From: Chloroflexota bacterium
Lineage (GTDB): Bacteria > Chloroflexota > UBA6077 > JACCZL01
Reading direction: 5' to 3'
DNA length: 50,411 bases
NCBI GenBank assembly: GCA_030447245.1
Contig: JAUJPG010000006.1
Coordinates: 44,576 to 94,986, forward strand
A program made the position numbers and the translations under genes. The notes under the pieces were generated by a model. The model searched no databases, had not been told where the DNA came from, and saw nothing but the letters and a program-made list of their open reading frames with translations. Shown here one piece after another: positions 1-9,367 of this stretch (the first letter of the stretch is position 1; every line of letters starts with the position of its first letter).

Positions 1-2
1 GC

Positions 3-50
3 CAGCGCTTCATGGTCGCCGGCCTGACGGCCGGTAGCGTCAAGGGCTAG
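3..50 (+). CDS. C-terminal tail of an unidentified gene (partial)
   Basis: Reading from base 3 gives the 15-residue tail QRFMVAGLTAGSVKG and a TAG stop at 48-50. The next gene is on the same strand after about 210 bases. The fragment is too short to assign a family. The frame is open from the window edge, and codon third positions are mostly G or C, as elsewhere here, which is weak support for a real gene end. Confidence 0.35.
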   Translation, partial: QRFMVAGLTAGSVKG

Positions 51-263
51 CGGGCGCCCCGACGCACCCACGGCCATCTCCGTGGCGCGTCGCGAAAAAG
101 GCAACCGGCCTCAGTGCCCTCGCCGTGATCCAACCCCGGTGAAGGAACCTGTTCCTGAGACAGGACCCATCGCGACGCGCAGGATCGGATGCCCCGTTGG
201 TTTCTCCTCGTGCAAGAGTGTGGCGTTATCATCATGATGCGGAGAGAGCGAGGGGGTCCATTC
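51..263. other. Intergenic region with a small hairpin
   Basis: No convincing gene is seen between the partial gene and the monooxygenase. A short hairpin, CCTGT / ACAGG with a seven-base loop, lies near 148-165. It contains a CTGAGA string, but the other conserved parts of a TPP riboswitch are absent, so I do not call one. The purine-rich stretch GAGGGGG near 249-256 looks like the ribosome binding site of the next gene. Confidence 0.4.
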
Positions 264-1307
264 GTGCGATTCGGAACGTTCCATCTGGTCGGCGCGCCGA
301 GCATGCAGCCGGCTGAGCAACGCTTTAGGGAAACGCTGGAGCAGATTCGGCTAGCAGACGCGCTTGGACTGGATCAGGTATGGGTTGCCGAGCATCACTT
401 CTCCAACTACGGCTATTCCACCAACCCGCTCCTGTTGATCGCTCATGCGAGTGCAACCGCCAAGCGTATCCGCTTCGGGCAGTCCGTCCTGGTCACGACG
501 TTGTGGGACCCGATCCGGCTGGCCGAAGACATTGCCGTAACGGACCTGCTTACCGGCGGCCGCCTGGACATCGGCGTAGGCCGCGGATACCAGCACATGG
601 AGTTCCGTGGGCTCAACATCCCGATCGAGGAGAGCCGTGAACGGTTCGTCGAACAGCTCGACCTGATGCAGCAGGCGTGGACCCGTGAGGACTTCACATT
701 CCACGGCAAGCATTACCAGGTACCTGTGCCGATCACGGTCCTACCGCACCCCGTCCAGTCACCCTACCCGCCTATCTGGGTGGCGGCGCAGAGCTTCCCT
801 TCGCTCAATTGGGCGGTCGAGCATGGCTACCGGGTCATGATGACCGGTGGGAGCTCGAACACGACCGAGGAGCTGGCCGGCTGGTGCCGACACTACCAAG
901 AGCGATGGGTCGCGGGTGGCCACAGCAATGGCGACGCTCGGATCGGGATGCTCCGGTTCGTGTACGTGACGGAAACCGACGACCAGGCCCGCGGGGCCAT
1001 CTGGCAAACGCGATGGCAGCGTAGAGTTGCCGCCCACCTCCGCCGGGGAGACGAGCGCATCACGGCCGGGCTAAACGAACCGTACCCCATCGACGACGAA
1101 CTGGACGACGACGCCTGGTGGGACCGGATCGTCTACGGGACACCCGAGCGTTGCATTGCCCTGCTTCGTCGCGACGCCGAGATGGGGGTGACCGATCACC
1201 TGGGCTGGTTCGATATCGGCGGGCTGCCGGCGGACGAGGTACAGCGCTCGATGGGCCTGTTCGCCCGTGAAGTCATGCCGGCCCTGAGTGAGCTCGGCGT
1301 ACGCTGA
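264..1307 (+). CDS. LLM-class flavin-dependent oxidoreductase (luciferase-like monooxygenase)
   Basis: A 347-residue protein of the bacterial luciferase-like superfamily, whose members use reduced FMN or F420 to oxidise small organic substrates. The N-terminus VRFGTFHLVG is the first beta strand of the TIM barrel. Other family signatures are QVWVAEHHFSNYG, the RIRFGQSVLV strand, GRLDIGVGRGYQHMEF and PPIWVAAQS. The frame is open upstream to 189, but the GTG at 264 fits the family N-terminus and is preceded by GAGGGGG. A late YGTPERCIALLRR segment resembles the C-terminal part of alkanal or alkane-type monooxygenases. Substrate and cofactor cannot be read from the sequence. It stands alone, 64 bases before selD, and no reductase partner is nearby. 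Confidence 0.85.
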   Translation: MRFGTFHLVGAPSMQPAEQRFRETLEQIRLADALGLDQVWVAEHHFSNYGYSTNPLLLIAHASATAKRIRFGQSVLVTTLWDPIRLAEDIAVTDLLTGGRLDIGVGRGYQHMEFRGLNIPIEESRERFVEQLDLMQQAWTREDFTFHGKHYQVPVPITVLPHPVQSPYPPIWVAAQSFPSLNWAVEHGYRVMMTGGSSNTTEELAGWCRHYQERWVAGGHSNGDARIGMLRFVYVTETDDQARGAIWQTRWQRRVAAHLRRGDERITAGLNEPYPIDDELDDDAWWDRIVYGTPERCIALLRRDAEMGVTDHLGWFDIGGLPADEVQRSMGLFAREVMPALSELGVR

Positions 1308-1371
1308 CCAGCCTTGTGCTGCCGCCCGAACTCGGGGCTTCAGTCCGAGCGACAAATGAGGGGTCGCGAAC

Positions 1372-2466
<1,095 letters not shown>

Positions 2467-2568
2467 ACGGGAGTCCGTCCCCAGGGTCCGTCGGATTGTG
2501 GCACTCGGTTTGCAAGGCTTTCACCACGCCTGGCGGTGAAGCCGAAATACCCAGGGAGGAGACGTCGT

Positions 2569-3126
2569 ATGGGCATGCGCTGGGATCCAATGCGCGAGGT
2601 GCTGAGCCTCCGCGAGGCGATGGATCGTCTACTAGAGGAGAGCGTTATTCGGCCGAGGACTGGATCGAGCGCGGCTGGGCGGGGGGCGCAAACCCTTCCG
2701 CTCGACGTATGGGAAACGAAAGATAATTTCCAGGTCCGCGTGCAGACGCCAGGCGCTAAGTTGGAGGCCGACGACATCGACATCGGGATCGACAACGCTA
2801 CGTTGACCATTCGCGCGCGGCTGCCAGGCGTGGCGAACGAAGAATCCGAAGAAAAGGGGAGTGATCAGCGCGGCACCGGCATCCGTTGGATCCTGCACGA
2901 GCTGCCGCGCGGTGAGTTGACTCGGACCGTCGAGCTGCCATCGTCGGTCGATTCCGAGGGAGCGCGGGCCCACTATGGCGACGGACTGCTCGTGCTGACG
3001 CTGCCCAAGCAGCAGGCCGCGCGCCCGCGCCAGATCAAGATCAACGCCGCGTCTCCGACCGAGCAGCATGGAGAAGGAGCCACCGCCAGCGTCTCTGGCC
3101 AGCCGCCTGGCGAGGCTTCGGACTAG
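2569..3126 (+). CDS. Hsp20 / alpha-crystallin family small heat-shock protein
   Basis: An ATP-independent holdase chaperone that binds unfolding proteins. The 185-residue product has a short N-terminal arm (MGMRWDPMREVLSLREAMDRL), a central alpha-crystallin domain from LPLDVWETKDNFQVRV to GDGLLVLTLPK, and a charged tail. ELPRGELTRTVELP and the GLLVLTLPK strand are typical of the family. The start is ATG 2569, with a strong GGGAGGAG ribosome binding site at 2554-2561; the frame is open further up to a GTG at 2536. It lies 102 bases after selD. I found no CIRCE element upstream. A tail of about 30 residues follows the usual IxI-like KIKIN segment and is low in complexity. Confidence 0.92.
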   Translation: MGMRWDPMREVLSLREAMDRLLEESVIRPRTGSSAAGRGAQTLPLDVWETKDNFQVRVQTPGAKLEADDIDIGIDNATLTIRARLPGVANEESEEKGSDQRGTGIRWILHELPRGELTRTVELPSSVDSEGARAHYGDGLLVLTLPKQQAARPRQIKINAASPTEQHGEGATASVSGQPPGEASD

Positions 3127-3237
3127 CGAAGCGGCTGGGTACCCTGAGGAATGGTGGCTGCGCCCTCCAGCAAGGACAACGGCGCGTAGCACTTCGCCGA
3201 TTGGCCTCCTTCCGCAGGTAGCGTAGGGGCCACGTTA

Positions 3238-3276
3238 CGGCCGCGGCACGGACCTACTGGGATCGTGCCGTGGCCG
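3238..3276. repeat. Inverted repeat, 13-bp stem
   Basis: Arms CGGCCGCGGCACG (3238-3250) and CGTGCCGTGGCCG (3264-3276) pair over 13 positions with one G-T wobble around a 13-base loop. No T-tract follows on either strand, so a classic intrinsic terminator is not supported. It could end hsp20 transcription, act as an operator for serA, or be an RNA structure. Confidence 0.6.
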
Positions 3277-3289
3277 CCGAGTCGTCGTG

Positions 3290-3295
3290 TATAGT
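3290..3295 (+). promoter_or_regulatory. Candidate -10 box upstream of serA
   Basis: TATAGT, one mismatch from TATAAT, in otherwise very GC-rich DNA, about 140 bases before the serA start. No good -35 is visible at 16-18 bases. If used, it gives a long structured leader. Confidence 0.4.
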
Positions 3296-3436
3296 TCGCG
3301 GCGGCCGACCGGGGCCATCGGCCCGACTGCACCGCGGGCACACCCGAAGGCCGACTCTCCCAACGAGGCCGCCGCCCGTGAGCCCGCTGTCTGCCCCTGA
3401 TTGCCGACCTTGCTGGCACGGGAACACCTTGGCCGC

Positions 3437-5035
3437 GTGACGATTGCACCCAGGCGCTTCCAGGTCCTCGTTACGGATCCCGTCGCGTCGGACGGACTCG
3501 AGGTGATTCGCCGGCACGCTGAGGTGCTGATGTGCACGGGGATGACGCCAGCGGACCTGGTGGAGGCCGTGCGTGACGTCGACGCGCTACTCGTGCGCAG
3601 CGAGACGCATGTCACCCGGGAGGTACTTGACGCGGCCACACGGCTCCGTGTGGTAGCGCGGGCCGGTGCCGGGGTTGACAATGTTGACATCGCAGCCGCC
3701 ACCGAGCGCGGCGTACTGGTGATCAACGCGCCCGGCGGAAACACGATCGCCGCGGCCGAGCATACAATTGGGATGCTGCTGGCGGCCGCCCGCAACATCG
3801 CCCAGGCTGACGCGTCGATCAAGCGCGGTGAGTGGACCCGAGCGGGGTTTGTCGGCGTCGAGGTCCGAGGCAAGGTGCTCGGCATCGTGGGCTCAGGGCG
3901 TGTCGGAACCGAAGTGGCGCGTCGGGCGCTCGGGCTGGAGATGCGGGTCCTGGTCCACGACCCGTACATCTCTACCGAGCACGCCCGTCGATTGGGGCTG
4001 GAGCCGGCCGAGCTGGACGGGCTGCTGGAGCAGGCGGACTTCATCAGCGTTCACACGCCGTTGACCGAGCAGACCCGCGGGATGCTCGGTCCGACCCAAC
4101 TTGCGCGGATGAAACCATCGGCGTATCTGGTGAATTGCGCCCGCGGCGGAGTCGTCGACGAGGATGCCATGCTGGCAGCTCTTGACGGAGGAACGCTGGC
4201 CGGCGCGGCGCTCGACGTGTTCGCCGTCGAGCCTCCCCACGACAACCCGCTCGCGCGTCACCCTCGAGTCGTCGCCACGCCGCACCTGGGGGCGTCCACG
4301 CGCGAGGCTCAGGAAGCTGTGGCACGCCAGGTGGCTGAGCAGGTGATCGAAGTATTGCAGGGACGGCCAGCCCAGTTCGCGGTGAATGCGCCGTCGCTGA
4401 CACCGGAGGTAGCGCACGTACTGCAGCCGTACGTCGTGCTTGCCGGCTACCTCGGGAGCCTGGCCACCCAGCTCGCGGAGGGTCGCTTCCGCGCGGTGAC
4501 GATCGCCTGCCGCGGTGAGCTGGTCGAGCACGACACCGCGCTGCTCAGCGCCGCGGCGGTCCGAGGACTGTTAGACCCGATCACCAGCGCGCCACTAAAC
4601 GTGGTCAATGCCATGCTGGTGGCTCGAGCACGCGGGCTGGCTGTCTCCGAGCAGAAGATCGACGATGCCGAGCCGTACACGAGCCTGCTCGAGGTGGTCG
4701 TCGAGACAGAGACGGGCCGGACGAGCGTGGGCGGGACGGTCATGCAGGGCCGCCCACAGATCGTTCAGATCGACGACTTCCAGATCGACCTGCCCGCCAC
4801 CAGCGGCCATCTCCTCATCACACGTCATCAGGATCGACCTGGGATGATCGGACATGTTGGGACACTGCTCGGGGAGGCCGACGTGAACATCTCGTCGATG
4901 TTGGTCGGCCGGCGGGAGCGTCGCGGGCACGCGCTGATGGTCTTAGCGGTCGACGAGCCGATCCCGATGGACGTCCTGACTCGTCTGCGCGGGATAGGCA
5001 ACATGGACACGGTCAGGGTGATCGAGCTCCTGTGA
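3437..5035 (+). CDS. serA: D-3-phosphoglycerate dehydrogenase (SerA, long form with ACT domain)
   Basis: Catalyses the first step of phosphorylated serine synthesis, oxidising 3-phosphoglycerate with NAD. At 532 residues it is the long bacterial type. Domains in order: substrate-binding part (LVRSETHVTREVL, AGAGVDNVD), Rossmann NAD domain with GSGRVG at 152-157, catalytic NCARGGVVDE arginine near 236, the EPPHDNPL segment, the catalytic His in TPHLGAST, an allosteric substrate-binding domain, and a C-terminal ACT domain starting HLLITRHQDRPGMIGHVG that probably binds serine for feedback control. GTG 3437 is chosen because VTIAPRRFQVLVTDP fits the family; a TTG at 3401 would add 12 residues. 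The stop overlaps the next gene's GTG by four bases (GTGA), implying coupled translation. Confidence 0.95.
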   Translation: MTIAPRRFQVLVTDPVASDGLEVIRRHAEVLMCTGMTPADLVEAVRDVDALLVRSETHVTREVLDAATRLRVVARAGAGVDNVDIAAATERGVLVINAPGGNTIAAAEHTIGMLLAAARNIAQADASIKRGEWTRAGFVGVEVRGKVLGIVGSGRVGTEVARRALGLEMRVLVHDPYISTEHARRLGLEPAELDGLLEQADFISVHTPLTEQTRGMLGPTQLARMKPSAYLVNCARGGVVDEDAMLAALDGGTLAGAALDVFAVEPPHDNPLARHPRVVATPHLGASTREAQEAVARQVAEQVIEVLQGRPAQFAVNAPSLTPEVAHVLQPYVVLAGYLGSLATQLAEGRFRAVTIACRGELVEHDTALLSAAAVRGLLDPITSAPLNVVNAMLVARARGLAVSEQKIDDAEPYTSLLEVVVETETGRTSVGGTVMQGRPQIVQIDDFQIDLPATSGHLLITRHQDRPGMIGHVGTLLGEADVNISSMLVGRRERRGHALMVLAVDEPIPMDVLTRLRGIGNMDTVRVIELL

Positions 5036-5763
5036 TTGACGTCCGCGGCCCGCTGAGAGCAATCGACAAGCTCGAGTTTGACGTGGACCTTCCGCCAAGC
5101 CCGCGCTGGTTGGAACGGCTTGACCATCGTTTCAATCGACTCACTGAGGGCCAGCGAGTGGCGTCGGTACTTCTGACGATTCTCTTCCTGGCGGCGGCCG
5201 CGATGTATTGCCTGGGCCTCGGCAGCACGGTGCTAGTCAACCGTGTCGAAGCTGAGCAAGCGGCGCTGCTCGCGTCCATCCCGACCGCACTGCCCGTCGC
5301 GGAGCCGGCGTCGACCACGGCCGCGGCACCTTCGGCGACGCTCCAGGCGCTGCCGTCGGTGATCCCCGCCCTGGCACCGGCGCTGAGCCCGGTGGCGCTG
5401 ACACCCGTGCCTCCGCCGATCGTCCAACCAATCCCGCAGCAGCCGCGACTACCCGCTCCGGCCGCGGACGTTCCCCAGCCGCCACCCCAACGCCCTAGGA
5501 TCGTCGCGCCGCCGGAGCCCACGACACCCTCGCTGCGCGCGGTCCCAACTATCACTCGGTCCGAGGGAGGATCGAGCAATGCGCCGGTGCAACCACGCGC
5601 CCCGGTGTCCACCAGCGTGCCACCAGCCGCGACCAAGCCGACTGCGCCGCAGCCCGCGGTCAGATCGACAGCGGTGCCGGCAAGGCCGACCAGCACGACG
5701 CAGCCAAGCGCGCCATCGCGCCCCCAAATTGGCAACACTCCCGTCCCCAAACTCGTCCGTTGA
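5032..5763 (+). CDS. Membrane-anchored proline/alanine-rich protein of unknown function
   Basis: I do not recognise this 243-residue protein. A charged N-terminus of about 40 residues (with PSPRWLERLDHRFNRLTEGQ) precedes one transmembrane segment, SVLLTILFLAAAAMYCLGLG (about 45-64). About 165 residues of low-complexity sequence dominated by Pro, Ala, Thr, Val and Ser follow, with few charged residues. That is the profile of a signal-anchored protein with an extended, probably extracytoplasmic, unstructured domain, like linkers that cross a cell wall. The GTG start overlaps the serA stop (GTGA), so it is probably co-expressed, though a link to serine synthesis is not obvious. Codon use is like the neighbours. 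Confidence 0.7.
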   Translation: MIDVRGPLRAIDKLEFDVDLPPSPRWLERLDHRFNRLTEGQRVASVLLTILFLAAAAMYCLGLGSTVLVNRVEAEQAALLASIPTALPVAEPASTTAAAPSATLQALPSVIPALAPALSPVALTPVPPPIVQPIPQQPRLPAPAADVPQPPPQRPRIVAPPEPTTPSLRAVPTITRSEGGSSNAPVQPRAPVSTSVPPAATKPTAPQPAVRSTAVPARPTSTTQPSAPSRPQIGNTPVPKLVR

Positions 5764-5857
5764 CGACGCCAAGTTCTCTCCGTCGTTCGGGAGCTAAGGG
5801 CCCATCGTTGTCGATACGCCGCCTCAAGCCGGCTGCTGAAGGCCGCGGAGGTCGTGG

Positions 5858-5863
5858 TATACT
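5858..5863 (+). promoter_or_regulatory. Candidate extended -10 promoter of argF
   Basis: TATACT preceded by TG one base upstream (TGGTATACT) forms an extended -10 element about 110 bases before the argF start. No strong -35 is visible. The rest of the 5764-5972 gap holds no gene; it would be transcribed as a GC-rich leader in which I recognise no riboswitch. Confidence 0.45.
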
Positions 5864-5972
5864 CCGGTCCACAGGCGCTCGAGTCGACTGATCTCCTCGC
5901 GCCGCGTCGTCGCCCTGTTGCGGGGATCGCGTACCTCGGAGGTCCGGGTCCTGCGCGTGCAAGGTGGGGGGC

Positions 5973-6932
5973 GTGCACGGCAAGCATTTCGTCGGCGTGG
6001 CCGATCTCGACGGCGCGCGGCTTGCGGCCGTGCTCGACCTAGCTGACCGCCTGAAGGCGGATGCGCGCTCAGGTAGCCTGCATCCGCTGCTTCCAGGGCG
6101 CATGGTGGCGCTGGTGTTCCAGAAGCCGTCATTGCGCACGCGCGTCTCGTTCGAGGTCGGGATGGCGCAGCTCGGCGGCCGTGCGCTGTACTTGTCGCCG
6201 AGCGAGATCCGACTCGGGGAGCGTGAAGATGGTATTGACGTGGCGCGGGTGCTGAGCCGGATGGTGGACGGAATCGTCGCCCGCACCTATCTGCACGCGG
6301 ATGTTCAGACGCTCGCGCGGCATGCCACGGTTCCCGTGATCAACGGGTTGTCCGATCTGGAGCATCCCTGCCAGGTGCTAGCCGATCTGCAAACGGTGCG
6401 CGAGCGGACCGGGGGCCGCCGAGACGTGCGGATGGCGTACGTCGGCGACGGCAACAACGTAGCCCACTCGCTCATGCTTGCGGCGCCCCGGCTTGGAGTC
6501 GCTTTGAGGATCGCAACGCCTCCCCAGTTCCGGCCGGATCCGACCATTTGGGGCAGAGCCGGCGAGCAGGCCCAGCAGGTCGGCGTGGAGCTAGCGGTGC
6601 TCGACGATCCGGTTGAAGCCGTGCGTGACGCCGACTTTGTGTACACGGACACCTGGTTCAGTATGGGCCAGGAGGACGAGGCAGAGGAGCGGAGGGCGGC
6701 CTTCGCGCCGTATCAAGTGAACGACGCTCTGTTGCGGGCCGCTGGGTCCCGCGCGCTGGTGATGCACTGCCTCCCGGCCCACCGCGGCGAGGAGATCACC
6801 GATGCGATCCTCGATGGTCCGCGCTCAATTGTCTACGACCAGGCCGAGAACCGTGTCCACGCGCAAAAGGCGCTGCTGGTCGAGCTGCTGGGTGGGAATT
6901 ATCAGCGCCTGGAGCTCGAGAGACAAGGATGA
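5973..6932 (+). CDS. argF: Ornithine carbamoyltransferase
   Basis: Transfers the carbamoyl group from carbamoyl phosphate to ornithine to give citrulline in arginine synthesis. The 319-residue protein has the carbamoyl-phosphate loop FQKPSLRTRVSFE (near residue 50), then ALYLSPSEIRLG, the HPCQVLADLQT motif, MAYVGDGNNVAHS in the ornithine domain, TDTWFSMGQEDE and the catalytic MHCLPAHRGEEI, all typical of anabolic OTCases. The start is ambiguous: GTG 5973 is preceded by AAGGTGGGGG, and GTG 5964 is an alternative without a binding site. No other arg gene is in the window, so it appears to be a stand-alone locus behind its own promoter. Confidence 0.93.
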   Translation: MHGKHFVGVADLDGARLAAVLDLADRLKADARSGSLHPLLPGRMVALVFQKPSLRTRVSFEVGMAQLGGRALYLSPSEIRLGEREDGIDVARVLSRMVDGIVARTYLHADVQTLARHATVPVINGLSDLEHPCQVLADLQTVRERTGGRRDVRMAYVGDGNNVAHSLMLAAPRLGVALRIATPPQFRPDPTIWGRAGEQAQQVGVELAVLDDPVEAVRDADFVYTDTWFSMGQEDEAEERRAAFAPYQVNDALLRAAGSRALVMHCLPAHRGEEITDAILDGPRSIVYDQAENRVHAQKALLVELLGGNYQRLELERQG

Positions 6933-7016
6933 CTTCGGCGAGACGACCACTCGGCGCCGGGGAGTGCGACCGCCGCGCGTGCTCCGCCGCCAAAGTTCTC
7001 ACGGTGAGGGCGTAGC

Positions 7017-7883
7017 TTGGAGCAGCTCCTCTCGGCAGTAGCCACGGCGCTTGCCCAGCTTGACTGGCGCAGCGTGCTCGACATCTCGCTCGTCGCCGTG
7101 ATCGTGTACTGGCTGCTTACGCTCATTCAGGGCACGACGGCGGTCATGCTCGTCCGCGGCATTGTGCTGCTACTGCTGTTTGGGACGATCTTTGCCAACC
7201 TCTTCAACCTGACCGTGCTCACCTGGCTGCTGCGCAACAGCATACCGGCGCTGATCGTCTCGATTCCGATCCTGTTCCAGCCGGAGCTCCGGCGTGCGCT
7301 CGAACAGATTGGCCGAGCCGGAGGATTTCTGCCACATGCGGCCACGCTCACGAACGCCGGCCACCTCATCGACATCGTGGCCGTCGCCACCCGGCGACTT
7401 GCCGAGCGGCGCTGGGGGGCGCTCATCGTCCTCGAGCGGGAGACCGCGCTCGGCGAGTATGCGGAGACTGGCGTGCAGATCGATGCAACGCTCTCGGTCG
7501 AGCTCTTGCTCAACATCTTCTTTCCCAACGCGCCGCTGCATGACGGGGCGGTGATCGTCCGCGCCGATCGGCTCGTCGCTGCGGGCGCGGTCCTGCCTCT
7601 TCAAGAGGCGCATTCCACTCTGCCCCACCACGGGACACGCCACCGTGCCGCCCTGGGCATCACCGAACAGACCGACGCGCTGACGATCGTGGTCTCGGAG
7701 GAGACGGGCCGCATTTCATTAGCGCGTGCCGGACACCTGGTGGGCAACCTGGATGAGGAGAAGCTGCGTAAAGCGCTCGCCAACGTCTATCGGCCCGTCG
7801 TCGGCGAGCAGATCCCGGCTTGGATTCGCGGGCGGACCAACCCCAAGGCGGTTGCAACCAAGCCTGTCGGCACTCGCCAGTGA
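7017..7883 (+). CDS. cdaA: Diadenylate cyclase CdaA (c-di-AMP synthase)
   Basis: Makes cyclic di-AMP from two ATP. The 288-residue protein has the CdaA layout: about three N-terminal membrane helices (residues about 18-90: SLVAVIVYWLLTLIQ, LVRGIVLLLLFGTIFANLF, TWLLRNSIPALIVSIPILF), the FQPELRRALEQIGR linker, then the DAC domain with the catalytic PLHDGAVIV (DGA) and GTRHRAALGITE (RHR) motifs. The start is probably TTG 7017, with GTGAGGG about eight bases upstream. The YbbR-domain gene that usually regulates this enzyme follows after about 120 bases, as in Firmicutes cdaA-cdaR operons. c-di-AMP commonly controls potassium and osmolyte uptake; no target gene is visible here. Confidence 0.94.
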   Translation: MEQLLSAVATALAQLDWRSVLDISLVAVIVYWLLTLIQGTTAVMLVRGIVLLLLFGTIFANLFNLTVLTWLLRNSIPALIVSIPILFQPELRRALEQIGRAGGFLPHAATLTNAGHLIDIVAVATRRLAERRWGALIVLERETALGEYAETGVQIDATLSVELLLNIFFPNAPLHDGAVIVRADRLVAAGAVLPLQEAHSTLPHHGTRHRAALGITEQTDALTIVVSEETGRISLARAGHLVGNLDEEKLRKALANVYRPVVGEQIPAWIRGRTNPKAVATKPVGTRQ

Positions 7884-8005
7884 GCAATGTGCTACCACAT
7901 CCCGAGCCGGGCAAGCGATCACACGTCGGCGCGCCGCCGAGCGCGATCATTCGCCGCTTTCGATGTGCGGTAGCCACCCCGGTCCGCGGCACATCGGGCT
8001 AGGCC

Positions 8006-9247
8006 GTGCGGCTCCGCGTCGACTTTGGGCGCGCGGTGCTGGCCATCGGACTGGCGGCAGCCTTGTGGATCGTCGTCCAGAACGAGACAAATCCTGACCG
8101 GGTCGACGTTCCCAACTTCACGGTCATGGTGGAGGTGCGGGACATCCCAACCGGGCTGGTCGTCTTGAGCGAGGCGCCGCAGGTGCAGGTTCGCGTGCGT
8201 GCACCGAGCGATTCCTGGTCCCGGCTCCGCCCCGGCAGCTTCCGCGCGACCGCGGACGCGTCGCTGGTCAGGCCAGGCGTCAACGAGGTGCCGGTCGACG
8301 TCGAGCCGCTCGATTCGCAAGTCCGCTCCGTGGAGGCGATTCCGCCGCGCGTGAACGTCGCCATCGAGGAGATCGGCGAGCGGAGCGTGCCGGTCCGCCT
8401 CAACATCACCGGCAACGTCCCATTTGGCTACGCCTATTCCACGCCGCGGGTCACTCCCGAGAACGTCGCCGTCTCAGGGCCAGCCAGCGTGATCCAGCGC
8501 GTTGACGCCGCGATCGTCGAACTCCGGCTCGACGGCGTGACGGTTGGCCTGAATGCGACCTACGCGCCGCAGCCCGTCGACGGGCGCGGCGGCGATGTAC
8601 GCGGCGTGGGAGTCAGCCCTCCGACCGTCAACGTCGAAGTGCCGGTCGCTCAACAAGTCGGATACAAGGAAGTTGGCATCCGCCCAGTGGTTCGGGGACG
8701 GGTGGCAGCCGGCTACTACCTCCAGCCGGTGGACCTGGAGCCAGCCACGGTGACGGTGGTCGGCTCCCCTTCCACTCTAGCCGAGGTTAACTTCGCGGAC
8801 ACCGAGCCGATCGACATTGGCAACAGCTCGACGAGCGTCGTGCGCCGCGTCCAGGTCGTCCCGCCCCCTGGGCTGACGCTCCTGCAGCCGCAGCCGGTCA
8901 ACGTGACCTTACGGGTGAGCCCGCTGATCGTGTCGCAGGCTGTTCGGTTGGTGCCCAGCATCGAGAATCTAAGCCCGGGCGTCGAACTCGTTAGCGGGTT
9001 GCCCCAGCTGGAGGTGACGCTAATGGGACCGGCCCCAACGCTCCAGGCGCTGACACCCCGCGACTTCCGAGTGGTGCTCGACCTGGCTGGTCTGCGGGCC
9101 GGCACCCACGACGTCGAGCCACGAGTGACCGTGCCGCCGGGCTTCAGCCTCGAGCGCGTCGAGCCCGCTCGTGTCACCATAACGCTGCGCGAGGCGCCAA
9201 CGCCCGCGCCTCTCCCCACAGCGACTCCGGCGCCGACGGATCCATAG
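8006..9247 (+). CDS. cdaR: YbbR-domain protein (CdaR-like regulator of CdaA)
   Basis: A 413-residue protein with one N-terminal membrane anchor (FGRAVLAIGLAAALWIVVQN, about residues 7-26) followed by at least three YbbR-type beta domains. Each carries the pattern of a V-P-V-beta stretch, a glycine-rich turn and P-x-x-V-x-V-x-G (for example TPENVAVSGPASVI and EPATVTVVGSPSTL). The end is a Pro/Thr/Ala tail. In Firmicutes the extracytoplasmic YbbR protein CdaR binds CdaA and tunes c-di-AMP synthesis. The position just after cdaA supports the same role here, but function is inferred. GTG 8006 has only a weak binding site. Confidence 0.85.
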   Translation: MRLRVDFGRAVLAIGLAAALWIVVQNETNPDRVDVPNFTVMVEVRDIPTGLVVLSEAPQVQVRVRAPSDSWSRLRPGSFRATADASLVRPGVNEVPVDVEPLDSQVRSVEAIPPRVNVAIEEIGERSVPVRLNITGNVPFGYAYSTPRVTPENVAVSGPASVIQRVDAAIVELRLDGVTVGLNATYAPQPVDGRGGDVRGVGVSPPTVNVEVPVAQQVGYKEVGIRPVVRGRVAAGYYLQPVDLEPATVTVVGSPSTLAEVNFADTEPIDIGNSSTSVVRRVQVVPPPGLTLLQPQPVNVTLRVSPLIVSQAVRLVPSIENLSPGVELVSGLPQLEVTLMGPAPTLQALTPRDFRVVLDLAGLRAGTHDVEPRVTVPPGFSLERVEPARVTITLREAPTPAPLPTATPAPTDP

Positions 9248-9367
9248 AGGCGTGGCCTTGGCTTCAAGCCCCGAGCCCTTGGAAGCGCGACCGTACAACG
9301 GGCCGTGGTTGTCACGGCTACCGCAGCGGCCCCATCATCCCGAGAGACAAAACACGAGGGGCCAGAC

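Larger units (their letters stand above)
3127..3436. other. Intergenic / serA leader region
   Basis: The 310 bases between the Hsp20 gene and serA hold no convincing gene. They contain a long imperfect hairpin (3238-3276), a promoter-like TATAGT (3290-3295) and a GC-rich stretch of about 135 bases that could be a 5' leader, with a small GGGCC/GGCCC hairpin near 3313-3325. I looked for T-box conserved strings because serA is an amino-acid gene and did not find them. Confidence 0.5.

Noticed and set aside
51..263. TPP-riboswitch-like CTGAGA with a nearby hairpin
   Set aside because: Only the CTGAGA string and one small stem match; the other conserved helices and sequences of the TPP aptamer are missing, and the downstream gene is not a thiamine gene.
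189..263. N-terminal extension of the flavin monooxygenase from 189
   Set aside because: The extra 25 residues do not resemble the family N-terminus, while GTG 264 follows a GAGGGGG ribosome binding site and starts exactly at the first barrel strand.
2467..2568. CIRCE-like operator before the Hsp20 gene (GGCACTC near 2499-2505)
   Set aside because: Only one half-site resembles TTAGCACTC; the inverted half GAGTGCTAA at nine bases is missing.
3127..3436. T-box leader upstream of serA, and similarly upstream of argF (5764-5972)
   Set aside because: The conserved T-box antiterminator sequence and a following terminator with a T-tract were not found in either leader.
5013..5987. Long minus-strand frame opposite the proline-rich gene
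   Set aside because: It mirrors a low-complexity GC-rich gene, has no family similarity or ribosome binding site, and spans two unrelated plus-strand features.
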